A program made the translations under genes and the position numbers. This document shows, piece by piece, positions 1 through 8,897 of a stretch of DNA of 64,000 nt; the stretch's first letter is position 1; each line of letters opens with the position of its first letter. The notes beneath the pieces were generated by a model. It saw only the letters and a program-made list of their open reading frames with translations, searched no databases and was not told the DNA's origin. Source of the DNA: Rhabdophis nuchalis (taxonomy: Eukaryota; Chordata; Lepidosauria; Squamata; Natricidae); assembly GCA_039707465.1 (NCBI GenBank), contig CM077643.1, positions 45,946,605 through 46,010,604 on the forward strand, given 5' to 3'.

Positions 1-246
1 AGCGAGAGCAGCCACCTGCCTTCTCAGGGTATTGGGGGCGAGCCCCTTGTCCAAACCCTCCTGCAAGAAGTCCATCACCTGAGGTGTGGAGGCCTCAGCC
101 GCAGTGATGTGCCTGGCACGGCACCAGGTAGAGAAGGTGGACCATGTAGTCTCGTAAATGCGAACGGTGGCAGGACGCCTGGAAGCCTGGATCGTTCTTA
201 TCACCTTGTCCGAATAGCCCATTCGTCTCAGAACGATCCCCTCAAG
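1..246 (-). CDS. DIRS tyrosine recombinase, N-terminal part (truncated by window edge)
   Basis: A minus-strand frame open from about 246 to base 1 encodes a helical N-terminal domain resembling DIRS recombinases: the segments ASRRPATVRIYETTW, DFLQEGLDKGLAPNTLRRQ and VAALA are typical of the SAM-like DNA-binding half of tyrosine recombinases. The first methionine in frame is at 222-220 (MGYSDKV). The catalytic R-H-R-Y residues would lie beyond the window, so activity cannot be judged. The frame overlaps the end of the RT/RNase H frame by about 19 bases in the -1 register, so it may be made by frameshifting or separate initiation. Confidence 0.8.
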
Positions 247-2150
247 TGCCAGACGGCTAGTTGGAAGCACTGAGGGTCCGGGTGACGAATGGCCCCTTGT
301 ATTAGTGACACCTGGTTCGGAGGAATGCGCCAGGCCTTCTCTACTGACAGTCCCACTAGATCGGCGAACCAGGACCGTCTGGGCCAATGGGGAGCGACCA
401 GGATGACTTCCGCCCCCTCCGAGATGATTTTCCGGACTACCTGAGGAAGCAGCGGGAGAGGAGGGAAGACGTATAGCAGGCCTGCGGGCCAACGACACCA
501 GAGGGCGTTTGTCCCTTCTGCTTGCGGGCACCGGAAACGGGTGAAGAACCTTGGCAGGTGCGTGTTCTGCGGGCTGGCGAACAGGTCCAGGACGGGCAGG
601 CCGAATCTCCGGGAAATCTGCTGGAAAAGATCCGGGTGCAGCTGCCACTCTGAGGTGTTGATGGTGGTCCTGCTCAACCAGTCCGCCGTCACGTTCTCCT
701 CGCCCGCGATGTGGTCCGCTCTCAGGGACAGGAGATGCCTCTCTGCCCACCTGCCCAGAGCCTCCGCCTCCGTCATGAGCGCCCTCGACTGTGTGCCTCC
801 CTGGTGGTTCACGTATGCTCGGGTGGCGATGTTGTCCGTCAGGAGAAGGACATGGGAACCTTCTACGAGATTGCCGAAATGCCGCAGAGCCAGCCTGGCC
901 GCCCGGAGCTCCAGCCAGTTGATGTTGTGGGCGAGCTCCCGTTGAGACCATCTGCCCTGGGCCACATGGTGATGCAGATGAGCTCCCCAGCCGTAAAGGC
1001 TGGCGTCCGTCGTGATGGTGACACGGTCTGGCTCCTTGAAGGGCGACCCTTCTCTTAGGGCGGGAGACCTCCACCACCTGAGGGACCGAAGCACTGGGGG
1101 TGGGACTGTCACCCGTCTCCTGGAGTTGCTGATCTTGCGTCGTTGAAAAGGAAGCAGAAACCATTGTAGCTCCCGTGCGTGCAGGCGGGCCCAGGGAACA
1201 ATGGCTATGCACGAGATCAGCTTCCCCAACAGTTGGGAAAGCGTCACAAGTGGGACCAGTCTGGAATTCTGGACCAACCCCACCAACTTCACAATGCTGC
1301 AGATGCGCTCCTGTGAAAGAAAGACTTTGCAGGTCTTCGAGTCGATGACGGCACCCAGATGAAGTATGGAGAGGGTGGGCTGCATGTGACTCTTCTCCCG
1401 ATTCACCGAGAACCCGTGGTCCTCCAGGGAGCGGATGGTGCAGTCCAAGTCCTTCAGGGCCTGGTCCCTGGAAGGTGACATCAACAGGATATCGTCCAAG
1501 TAACAAACCAAACGCACAGGTCTGGATCGAAGATGCGCCGCCACTACGGAGAGGACCTTCGTGAAGGTCCTTGGAGCCGATGACAAGCCGAAAGGTAGGG
1601 CCTTGTACTGGAAGTGCTGGCCGGCGAACTGAAACCTCAAGTATCTGCGATGCGCCGGGTGGATGGGAATGTGCAGATACGCCTCCTTCAGGTCTATCGA
1701 GGTCAGGAAGTCGTTCTGTCGTATGCATCCCAGGATCGTCTGGAGGGATTGCATCTTGAAGCGCTTGTATTGCAGATACCGGTTCAGCTTCTTCAAGTCC
1801 AGAATGGCCCTGACCCCCCCCCCCCCCCGATGACTTGGGGACTAGGAAGAGGATGGAATAAAACCCCTTGCCCTCCTGCCCCCCTGGCACCGCTTCTATG
1901 GCTGCTATCTCCAGTAGGTGACCGATCTCCGCCCTCATGAGCTGTTGCTTGTGCGGGGACCTGGGAAGGGGGCAGCGGATGAATCTCCGCGGGGGAAAGG
2001 ATAGGAAGTCGAGGGTGAGGCCGTGTCGGACCACATTCCGGACCCAGGCGTCCGTCGTGGTCGCCTCCCACGTGGACGCATATTGCTGTAGGCGTCCCCC
2101 TATGGGAGGGATCCCCCAGGGGTCACTTGCTCTTCTTGAAGGGACGGTTG
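228..2150 (-). CDS. DIRS reverse transcriptase-RNase H, one frameshift
   Basis: The main segment (1796-228, 522 residues from its first Met) has the RT motifs DLKEAY (about residues 35-40), LPFGLSSAPRTF (67-78) and the catalytic YLDD box (99-102). RNase H follows with TDAS (263-266), the glutamate in WLELRA (about 297), LTDN (320-321) and HIAGEENVTADWLSR (362-376). A further domain runs to the stop at 228. The expected RT N-terminus (GGRL, a PPRRF segment, GFYSILFLVPKSS) lies in another frame from about 2150 to 1842. The frame changes inside a C15 run at 1814-1828, the only lesion seen, so this is either a slippage mutation or a sequencing error. The 5' end overlaps the gag stop. Confidence 0.9.
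1814..1828. repeat. C15 homopolymer inside the DIRS RT frame
   Basis: Fifteen consecutive C (G on the coding strand) sit where the conserved RT N-terminal motif (VPKSS, glycine, then RAILDLKKLNRY) should be continuous. Fifteen is the wrong number modulo three to keep the flanking motifs in one frame. Confidence 0.9.
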
Positions 2151-3880
2151 GCCTGACCACCCTTGAAGGGCCTACGCTGACCTTGGAACCTGGACCTGTC
2201 CCTGTAGGCCGGCCTGTCCCGGGAACGATCTTGGGCCTGGGGGTAGGTTCTGGAGGCCCCACACGAGGTAGAGGGAGCCTCCGTAGACCGAAAGGGCTGT
2301 CTACGGTAGGAAGACTGATTCTTCCGGTCCTGCTTCTTGGTGACAGCCGGCAGAATCTTCCGCTTATCCTTGGACTCGATTAGGAAGGAGTCCAAGGCCT
2401 CGCCGAAGAGCTTGCCACCCTTGAAGGGGGCCGACGCCAACTTCCACTTAGCCTTCATGTCCGCCTGCCAATGGCGGAGCCACAGCAGACGGCGTGAGGT
2501 GACATTGGATGCTAGAGCCCTGGATGAAAACTTTGTGGAATTGAGCGAGGCGTCGCAAGAATATTCCACCGCAGCGATGATCTTATTGACCCTTTGTCTC
2601 GACCTAACCTGTCTCTCAGGCAAGGAGGCCAATAGCTTCCTGAGCCAGAATAGGGCTGCCCTACTAAAGTACGACGCAGAGGACGAGGCCTTCATGGCCC
2701 AGGCAGTGGCCTGGTGTGTCTTGTGACAAGACTTCTCCATCCGCCTGTCCTCCGCCTTAAGCCCCTCCACCAGCTCGGCCGGGAGTGAGGATGTGGAGGT
2801 CAAAGACACAATGGGGTCATCAACCTGCGGGAGAGCCAGAATGGTCTCCATAGCGTCCTCAACAGCGTACAGCTTTTTATCCACGCCGCTGGGGTGTGCC
2901 ATAGTAGCGGGCTGAACCCACTGGCGCTGAATAATGTCGAGGAACAACTGAGGGGCCGGCACCAATTCTTGGGGAGGTGTAGGTTCCCTAAAGAGACCCG
3001 CCCCAGGGTGTCCAGGACCGATGACGATGGCATTGTCCTGATCAGAGGCCTTCTTATCAGATTGAGCCGGTAGACCCATCTGCACGGCCGACTCCCTAGC
3101 CTTGGTCAAGATAGCCTTGAACATGATGGGGTTAAACAGCCCCTTGGAAGCGGGGGCCTCCGGAGTGGAGCTCTCATCCCCTGAAAGGTCGGGAGCCCCC
3201 TGGGTAACCACCTCCTCATCATCCTCCCCCTCGGATGCCTCGCTGACTGCAGAAGAGGCAGAAGGGGAAACGCCACCCCCCTGGGCAGGAACCACCTTCC
3301 TAGGTGCCCTGGGCTTGGGGGTAGAAAGGAGGGGCAAGGAAGCCACTAATTGCTTCATGCAATCCGTGATGCCCTGCGAAATGGCCTTGGACACAACCTC
3401 CTGCATGGCCGCGGGCAAGGCAGTCTCAGCGGGTGCAGAAATGGGAGTGGCCGGAGCCCCCTCTTCCTCATCCACTGACTCCTCCCCCTCCCCCACCATG
3501 GAGGACTCCTCCTCCTCTGGTTCCTCCTCCTCTAGCTCCACTTCCATTGAGGGGACCGGAGAGGCAAGGGAAACCCTTGAGTGATTGGGGGAAAACCCAA
3601 AATACCCATCACCAGTGGGAATGGATTGGGTCTCCCTACGAAGCTGCGGGGCAGGGGGGGTCTTATCTGTCACAGCCTTGTCCCTGGCAGAGAGAGCCTT
3701 CTGGAACTGCTGCTCTAGAATCCTCAGCCGTCTATCCGCCAGTCTCTCATCAGCCTTGGTGGCCTTGGCTGCAGGCCTCTTCCCCTTGTCAGGACAGGGT
3801 GCAGAATCGCCCTTGGCAGCAGGGTTGGTCTTGCTACGCTTGGAGGCAGGTTCTCCTGTTTGCTCACTGGGATCAGCCAT
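2123..3880 (-). CDS. DIRS gag-like ORF1
   Basis: An uninterrupted 585-residue ORF lies upstream of the RT frame, where DIRS elements carry their gag-like gene. It starts MADPSEQTGEPASKRSK and is rich in Lys, Ala and Pro. A very acidic stretch follows (about residues 110-140, runs of Glu), then a Pro/Ala/Ser-rich linker, then a more globular C-terminal half (about 300-500) with ALPQVDDPIVSL and AALFWLRKLLASLPERQ. It ends in a strongly basic Arg/Gln/Lys tail (GGQANRPFKKSK) of the sort that binds nucleic acid. No CCHC zinc knuckle is visible. The assignment comes from position and composition more than from a recognised domain. Intact length argues for a fairly young copy. Confidence 0.8.
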   Translation of the reverse strand: MADPSEQTGEPASKRSKTNPAAKGDSAPCPDKGKRPAAKATKADERLADRRLRILEQQFQKALSARDKAVTDKTPPAPQLRRETQSIPTGDGYFGFSPNHSRVSLASPVPSMEVELEEEEPEEEESSMVGEGEESVDEEEGAPATPISAPAETALPAAMQEVVSKAISQGITDCMKQLVASLPLLSTPKPRAPRKVVPAQGGGVSPSASSAVSEASEGEDDEEVVTQGAPDLSGDESSTPEAPASKGLFNPIMFKAILTKARESAVQMGLPAQSDKKASDQDNAIVIGPGHPGAGLFREPTPPQELVPAPQLFLDIIQRQWVQPATMAHPSGVDKKLYAVEDAMETILALPQVDDPIVSLTSTSSLPAELVEGLKAEDRRMEKSCHKTHQATAWAMKASSSASYFSRAALFWLRKLLASLPERQVRSRQRVNKIIAAVEYSCDASLNSTKFSSRALASNVTSRRLLWLRHWQADMKAKWKLASAPFKGGKLFGEALDSFLIESKDKRKILPAVTKKQDRKNQSSYRRQPFRSTEAPSTSCGASRTYPQAQDRSRDRPAYRDRSRFQGQRRPFKGGQANRPFKKSK

Positions 3881-4740
3881 GGAGTGGCTGAAAGAACAAG
3901 AACAAACAATTAAATCCAGTCAAGGCACCCCAATCCCACCAGGGAAGAAACAATATACACTTTAAAACAAGAAGAAACTGGAACCTGGTTTTGGCGCCAA
4001 AATCAGACCCAAAAGTCTCAGGCGTTGCAGATCTGCGCTGGAGTAGACCAGGGAATGGCAACTGAATCTGCCAATCTCCCTGCAGCCGCTGGGAAGGATC
4101 TCTTCTGCTGCCCCAGGGGATCCTGTCCGGGACTCCCAGAACTAGAACCACCCCAGGAACGAAGCAGCGGCGATCTGCGAAGAGGAGTCGGGCTGCGGCA
4201 GAAAAATGGCGGCAAGTTTAAAACGCGCGCCTTTTTTCCTTTGCGAACGGCCGCCTAAGCTCAAACCGGCACTGGGGAAACAACGGGCTGAAAAGCCTCA
4301 GTAGAGGCTTCCCTAGGGAGGAAAACCCCCGATAGTCAAGTTGGGGGGTCCTATCTAGCTACCTAGCCCCCTTAGAAGCTTACCAGCAGCCGCTGGCAAG
4401 CCCTCCCAGTGCCAAGCCGCTCCGCAGAAAAAGCGGGAAACGGCCGCGGTTTGAACAGCCCGCTCCGCGCAACGAAGACAACGAAGACAGGAACGAAAAC
4501 AAAAAATCACCTATCTAACACAACTACACACAAAAATAACAACAAAGGCTACACTAACTCACTGCTGGGGAGGTCAGATTGCTGGCAAAGGACTGCAGAC
4601 TCCCCAGACGCGTCCGATAAGGGCGACTGAGTTTTTAGAACTGGCCCTATGCAGAGGCAAGAGGCGTGGCTACACATCAAAGTGAAACTCAGTCCAATGG
4701 GCAGCAAGCTGAGGATAACCCGCGTTTGGACACTCCAAGC
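3881..4740 (-). other. DIRS leader / terminal region
   Basis: Non-coding stretch upstream of gag, GC-rich and with little open frame. It should contain the left terminal repeat and the promoter of the element. Neither can be defined without the other end. No separate gene was seen. Confidence 0.5.
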
Positions 4741-4751
4741 AGCATCTAGGA

Positions 4752-5315
4752 GAAATTAATACCACTTTATAATGCCTTGGTAAGGCCACACGTGGAATAC
4801 TGCATACAGTTTTGGTTGCCATGATGTAGAAAAGACGTGGAGACTCTAGAAAGAGTGCAGAGAAGAGCAACAAAGATGATTAAGGGACTGGGGACTAAAA
4901 CATATGAGGAACGGTTGCAGGAACTGGGTATGTCTAGTTTAATGAGAAGAAGGACTAGGGGAGACATGAGAGCAGTGTTCCAATATCTCAGGGGCTGCCA
5001 CAAAGAAGAGGGAGTCAAGCTATTCACCAAGGCACCTGAGAGCAGAACAAGAAGCAATTGGTGGAAACTAATGAAGGAGAGAAGCAACTTAGAACTGAGG
5101 AGAAATTTCCTGACAGTTAGAACAATTAGTCAGTGGAACAACTTGCCTCGAGAAGTTATGAATGCCCCAACACTAGAAGTCTTTAAGAAGATGTTGGATA
5201 GCCATTTGTCTGAAATGCTATAGGGTTGGCAGGGGGTTGGACTAGAAGACCTCCAAGGTCTTCAACTCCAACTCTGCTATTGTATATTGTATATTGTATA
5301 TTGTATTGTATAAAT
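4752..5315 (+). mobile_element. CR1 LINE, 5'-truncated
   Basis: The copy begins within the last part of the CR1 ORF2 frame and runs through the conserved 3' end (GGGTTGGACTAGAAGACC near 5233, then a TATTGTATAT-type tail at 5276-5312). It abuts the DIRS leader, so one of the two may have inserted beside or into the other. Confidence 0.85.
4837..5223 (+). pseudogene. CR1 ORF2 C-terminal remnant
   Basis: The frame encodes the CR1 post-RT region: [61 protein letters not shown] and [13 protein letters not shown]. It is open over 128 residues but lacks RT and endonuclease, so it cannot function alone. A TAG stop interrupts the frame just upstream (W then stop near 4821), where the 41.5-kb copy reads FWSPRC. 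Confidence 0.8.
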
Positions 5316-5474
5316 AAATAATCTCAGACTCTGACTAGTTTTAGATAACCATATAAAAACAGTGACAGGACATTGTGGCAAGACACACTTTTTGATATTA
5401 TACCTACATTGCTATTGCTCTACTCTAATTCATACTTCAACCAGATTGCATTACTCTGTTGATGTTGATGTGCT

Positions 5475-5828
5475 TTTAAAAACTCTGGCCCTGGGAGGCC
5501 AGATCCAGCCTGTGGGGGACTTAGATCTGGCTCATGGGGTGCCCTGGAAACAGCAAAGTACTGGTCTGCAGTGCCTCTGCCAGCGGAAATGGAGCTCAGA
5601 AGGGCTGCATGCAAGTCCTCACTGGCAGAAGGTTGCAGAAGGCCATCGCAGCTGAAAATGGAGCTCAGGAGCCCATTTTCTCTGGCAGAGTGCTTCGGCC
5701 ATCACATGCGCCCTCGACACAAGTGTCGTTGATCTGGCCACGCCCACCCTGGCCACGCCCACTCCACACCTCTGAGTTCAAATAAAACCCTGATTCAGCC
5801 CCTCAGTGAAACCAACTGTGATACCTCT
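5475..5828 (+). mobile_element. hAT-like non-autonomous element (GTGTCAAACTC family), diverged
   Basis: The interior matches the copies at 18926, 19440 and 37358: GGCCAGATC, a CCCTGGAAACAGCAAAG block, repeated CACTGGCAGA-type boxes, GCCACGCCCACCCTGGCC and a final AATAAAACCCTGATTCAG-type block. The terminal repeats are eroded and no target duplication was found. Confidence 0.65.
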
Positions 5829-5961
5829 GGCCTAGATTATAGTTACTAGAGTTTTTCTGGATCAGAAGATCAGACTGCTCTGCTTAGTCTCTTCTGTTGG
5901 CCACACTGTTCATCAAGTTATTTTTGACAACTTTGAAAGGCGTTGACTTTTTTTTTTGAAG

Positions 5962-6012
5962 AAAAAAAGGGGAGAGGACGCGGTATAGAAAAATAAAATC
6001 TATCTATCTAAA
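5962..6012 (+). mobile_element. L2 3' tip with ATCT tail
   Basis: About 50 bp matching the extreme 3' end of the L2 copy at 52700-53729 (GGGGAGAGGACGCGGTATAG, then AAATAAAATCTATCTATC). An extremely 5'-truncated insertion. Confidence 0.65.
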
Positions 6013-6013
6013 T

Positions 6014-6175
6014 ACAGGTAAGACTTCAGCTTAAGACCACAGTGAAGGTCACAGTTATGGTCATAAGTCATTACAGTTGTAAGTAGAGGGACCGCATGAA
6101 TGATTTTATGATCATTTTTACAACAGTTGTAACATGATTGACCACCATATCCATTTCCATTCTTCTGGAAAACAC

Positions 6176-6241
<66 letters not shown>

Positions 6242-6362
6242 AATTTGCAGTCATGTGACTATAAAACACTGCAACTAATCCTAAATGTGAGCCTGTTCCT
6301 GGAAATAGCGCTGGAAACATGTTCATGTGACTAGTGGGGTGCAGTAATTGTAATTTTGAGGA
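6014..6362 (+). mobile_element. Tc1/mariner (Tigger-like) non-autonomous element
   Basis: It starts ACAGGTAAGACTTCAGCTTA, a diverged form of the terminal repeat seen at 51529 and 21650. It also has the family's gtcataagtca and caacagttgtaa blocks, and after the microsatellite catgtgac and a 3' block resembling the copy at 32095. No transposase frame. Confidence 0.55.
6174..6240. repeat. (CA)n(GA)n compound microsatellite
   Basis: About 14 CA units followed by about 19 GA units, inside the mariner-like copy. Confidence 0.95.
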
Positions 6363-6365
6363 TGG

Positions 6366-6620
6366 TGTCAGGGTTCCAAGTAACATACCCATAGCAAACA
6401 AAACTGAGGCAGCAGATTTATTGAATATGTCATATTGGCACAGGCTGGTTAAAACCGGACTCTGATTCTTCCCGTAGTTTTCACCTAAATTAAAAGTAAA
6501 AGTTTGTCACTTTCTCAAAACAATCAGTCACATGGTCCAATCAGGATACTGTCCAGTTGCTAGGTTACTCCAGTCCCCTCCTTCTGAGCACCTGCGGTAA
6601 TGTCCTTGGTTTCCAAGAGG
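6366..6620 (+). repeat. Unclassified dispersed repeat (TGTCAGGGTTCCA family), copy 1
   Basis: Shares its start (TGTCAGGGTTCCAAGTAACA), a GGCAG/ATTTATT segment, a TTGGCACA segment and a TCACATGG segment with 42328-42660, in the same order. It starts with TG like an LTR, but no matching CA end, target duplication or coding partner was found. Confidence 0.45.
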
Positions 6621-7382
6621 AAGTATTTGTTTTGACTACAACACCCTTAACTATCTTTATTCTTCCTGATCTCTCTCCTTCAGTGTGGCAGCACTGAAGT
6701 TTCAAAATGGCCTTGGTTGGGCCAGCTTCAGGGTTGGCAGATGGGCTGTAAGTAGCCTTTTAAAATATGGTTGCCTTTGCAATATTTTCACTTGACTAGA
6801 AGTGATATGGGAATAATAATAATAATATGAATTTTCTAGCACTGATAAGTATTAAAGCGGTGACCTCATTACAATTATTTGATCTAATTAGGCTAGTTTT
6901 ATTCAATGAACTATATATATGAAATTTGCATTTTCATAGCAGGGAGGTGGAAGAATGGCAGTCAGTCACTCTACCAGCCTACGAGACCCTTCCTTACATC
7001 TGTAACCTACAATCTTCTATCAAGTTCTCTCTAGGTTGTCTGGATGTAGTTGATGAAAAAGTTTTACTGATGCCACCATCTGCTCTTGAATGGAGAGGTG
7101 CCATCTGGAACTTGGATGGGCCAGAAAAGGAAATCCTCTTTTCCCAGGAATAAGCTTTCAAATCAATGACTCCAGGAGTTCTCATTTTGGAGCTCGTGGT
7201 GCTGGATTACGTACTGAATATTGAAGTAATCAAGACAAAAAAGGATGTTTATTTTAATAATGGCAATAAAGTTAGGATTTGAAAGTATTTTAATTGTCCC
7301 ACATTACATAAAGCCGAGATCTGCAGATCTGCACATCAAAGTGAGTGTTCTCCAAACACTCTGGGGCAATGGACAAAGAGAT
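6621..7382. other. No recognisable feature
   Basis: Single-copy-looking A/T-rich DNA. A 75-residue frame at 6926-7153 has no recognisable motif and I do not support it as a gene. Confidence 0.5.
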
Positions 7383-7760
7383 GTACTATTTATTTATTTA
7401 AACAGTTTTATGTGGCTGCCCATCTTAAGCAATTCTAGGTGGCTCACAACAACCATGTAACCAATAAATAAAGCAATCATAAAAACAATGCAAACAATTA
7501 ACAGAAACTCTGCACCCATAACCATAATTGCCCTTGGGATGCCTCACAGTAGGCTTGGCTACTCTCCTTCCATAACCTTTTATTCATACAATCCAAGCAT
7601 GCCAATAAAAAGCCAAATCTTAATAGTCTTCGGAAGTGCTAGAAAGCCCGTCTAATCATTGGTGGGAGGATATTCCACAAGGTAATAGCATCACCTCTGT
7701 GGTCCTGCTAGGTGGCAAGATTTCAGGGAAGGGGACAGGTGAAATTTCTTAGGAATAGAC
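7383..7760 (-). mobile_element. Old, decayed L2-like 3' end
   Basis: TATTTATTTATTTAAACAG followed by GGTGGCTCACAACAACCATG is the start of an L2-type 3' UTR read backwards. Further in, GGAGGATATTCCACAAGG corresponds to the W-N-x-L-P region of the ORF. Much more diverged than the other L2 copies here. Confidence 0.6.
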
Positions 7761-8264
7761 AGCCTCATAAATAACTCTTCATGAGGATGAAGGGATTCCT
7801 CCTCCCTTTGGTCCTGAATTGTATCCTTAGTTTCTTACTGGAAAAATTGTTGAACATCCCTTAATCTATTATTATAATATATTTTTAGAATACATTTTAA
7901 TGGGGAGATATGCATACAAGTAGCAACCACTAATATACAATATTTTTTTATTTCAGTTTTTAAATGGCAAATACCCTAGGGCAATCAAAAGACAGTATCT
8001 GCCATTTGCAGTGTTTACAACAGTAGTAGTTAATGTTTCTAAAATACAGTAGATTTAAAATAGACTTATCTAACCAAATGAAGAGTTACGGCCATAACTA
8101 TGATTCATTTGTAACTATTATTTTTTGCTCTCCCTACTTATCTACTAAATCATTTCTGTTGGAATTCTTGGATTTCAATTAAATAACTAGAAATATTTCT
8201 TTTCTAGTTCTTTTTTTAAAGTGGTCATTGGAGAATTTGTACTAGTATCATCTTGCTCTTTAAA
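7761..8264. other. No recognisable feature
   Basis: A/T-rich, no open frame of note and no repeat recognised. Confidence 0.5.
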
Positions 8265-8897
8265 AAAATTTTTTCCCCATACTTATATCCCGCACCCATC
8301 TCCCACAGAGGGACCCGGGGCGGCGCACAGGAAAATTAAAAACAACTACAAATATACAAAATACTATAAATTATCCTAAAACAACATTAAACCCAAAACC
8401 CTGTGCTAAAACATACTTAAAATCCCACGGATTAAAACTTTGGCAAACTAAAACTCAGTCGGTATAGGGTGGTTCACGCCAGGCCGGCTTGGTGGAAGAA
8501 GTGCATTTTTAAGCGCTGGCGGAAAAGGCGGAGGTCCGAGGTGACGCAGAGTTCGGGAGGCAGGTTGTTCCAGAGGGTTGGGCCCACCACAGAGAAGGCC
8601 CTTCCCCTGGGCGTCGCCAACCGGCATTGCCCGGCCGACGGCACCCGGAGAAGACCCTCTCTATGGGAGCGGATCGGTCGAAGGGATGTATGGGGCAGTA
8701 GATGGTCTCGCAAATAACTAGGCCCCGTGCCATGGAGTACTTTGAAGATGGTCATCAGCACCTTGAAACGCAGCCGAAAGGTCACAGGTAGCCAGTGCAG
8801 CTTGTGCAGGAGAGGTGTTATATGGGACTGCCTAGAGGCTCCCATGATCACCCGCGCAGCTGCATTCTGAACTAACTGTAACCCTCGAGTGCACCTT
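8265..8897 (-). mobile_element. L2 LINE copy A (host of a nested L2)
   Basis: Minus-strand L2 3' UTR (8265-8470) and ORF C-terminus, interrupted near 8897 by a second L2. Its upstream continuation reappears at 11284-11312 (CCTCAAGGGGAGCCCCATGT), the sequence that follows GGTGCACCT in other copies. Confidence 0.88.
8474..8851 (-). pseudogene. L2 ORF C-terminal remnant (copy A)
   Basis: An open 125-residue frame with the L2 C-terminal signature: LHWLPVTFRLRFKVL, HTSLRPIRSHREGLLRVPSA, ATPRGRAFSVVGPTLWNNLP and FRQRLKMHFFHQAGLA. It belongs to the PSAGQCRLATPRG subfamily, shared with 9094-11283, 46032-46665 and 54386-54687. Confidence 0.85.

Larger units (their letters stand above)
1..4740 (-). 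mobile_element. DIRS-type retrotransposon, 3' part beyond window
   Basis: Read on the minus strand this element has a leader (about 4740-3881), a gag-like ORF (3880-2123), a reverse transcriptase/RNase H frame (about 2150-228) and the start of a tyrosine recombinase (from about 246 to the window edge). That gene order, and a recombinase in place of an integrase, are the marks of DIRS elements, which insert via a circular intermediate and normally make no target duplication. The leader end is placed just before a CR1 fragment begins near 4752. The inverted terminal repeats and internal complementary region expected of the family cannot be tested because the 3' end lies outside the window. Confidence 0.88.

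Noticed and set aside
541..3965. Plus-strand frames of 60-160 residues across the DIRS region
   Set aside because: They are antisense to the gag and RT/RNase H frames and carry no motifs of their own.
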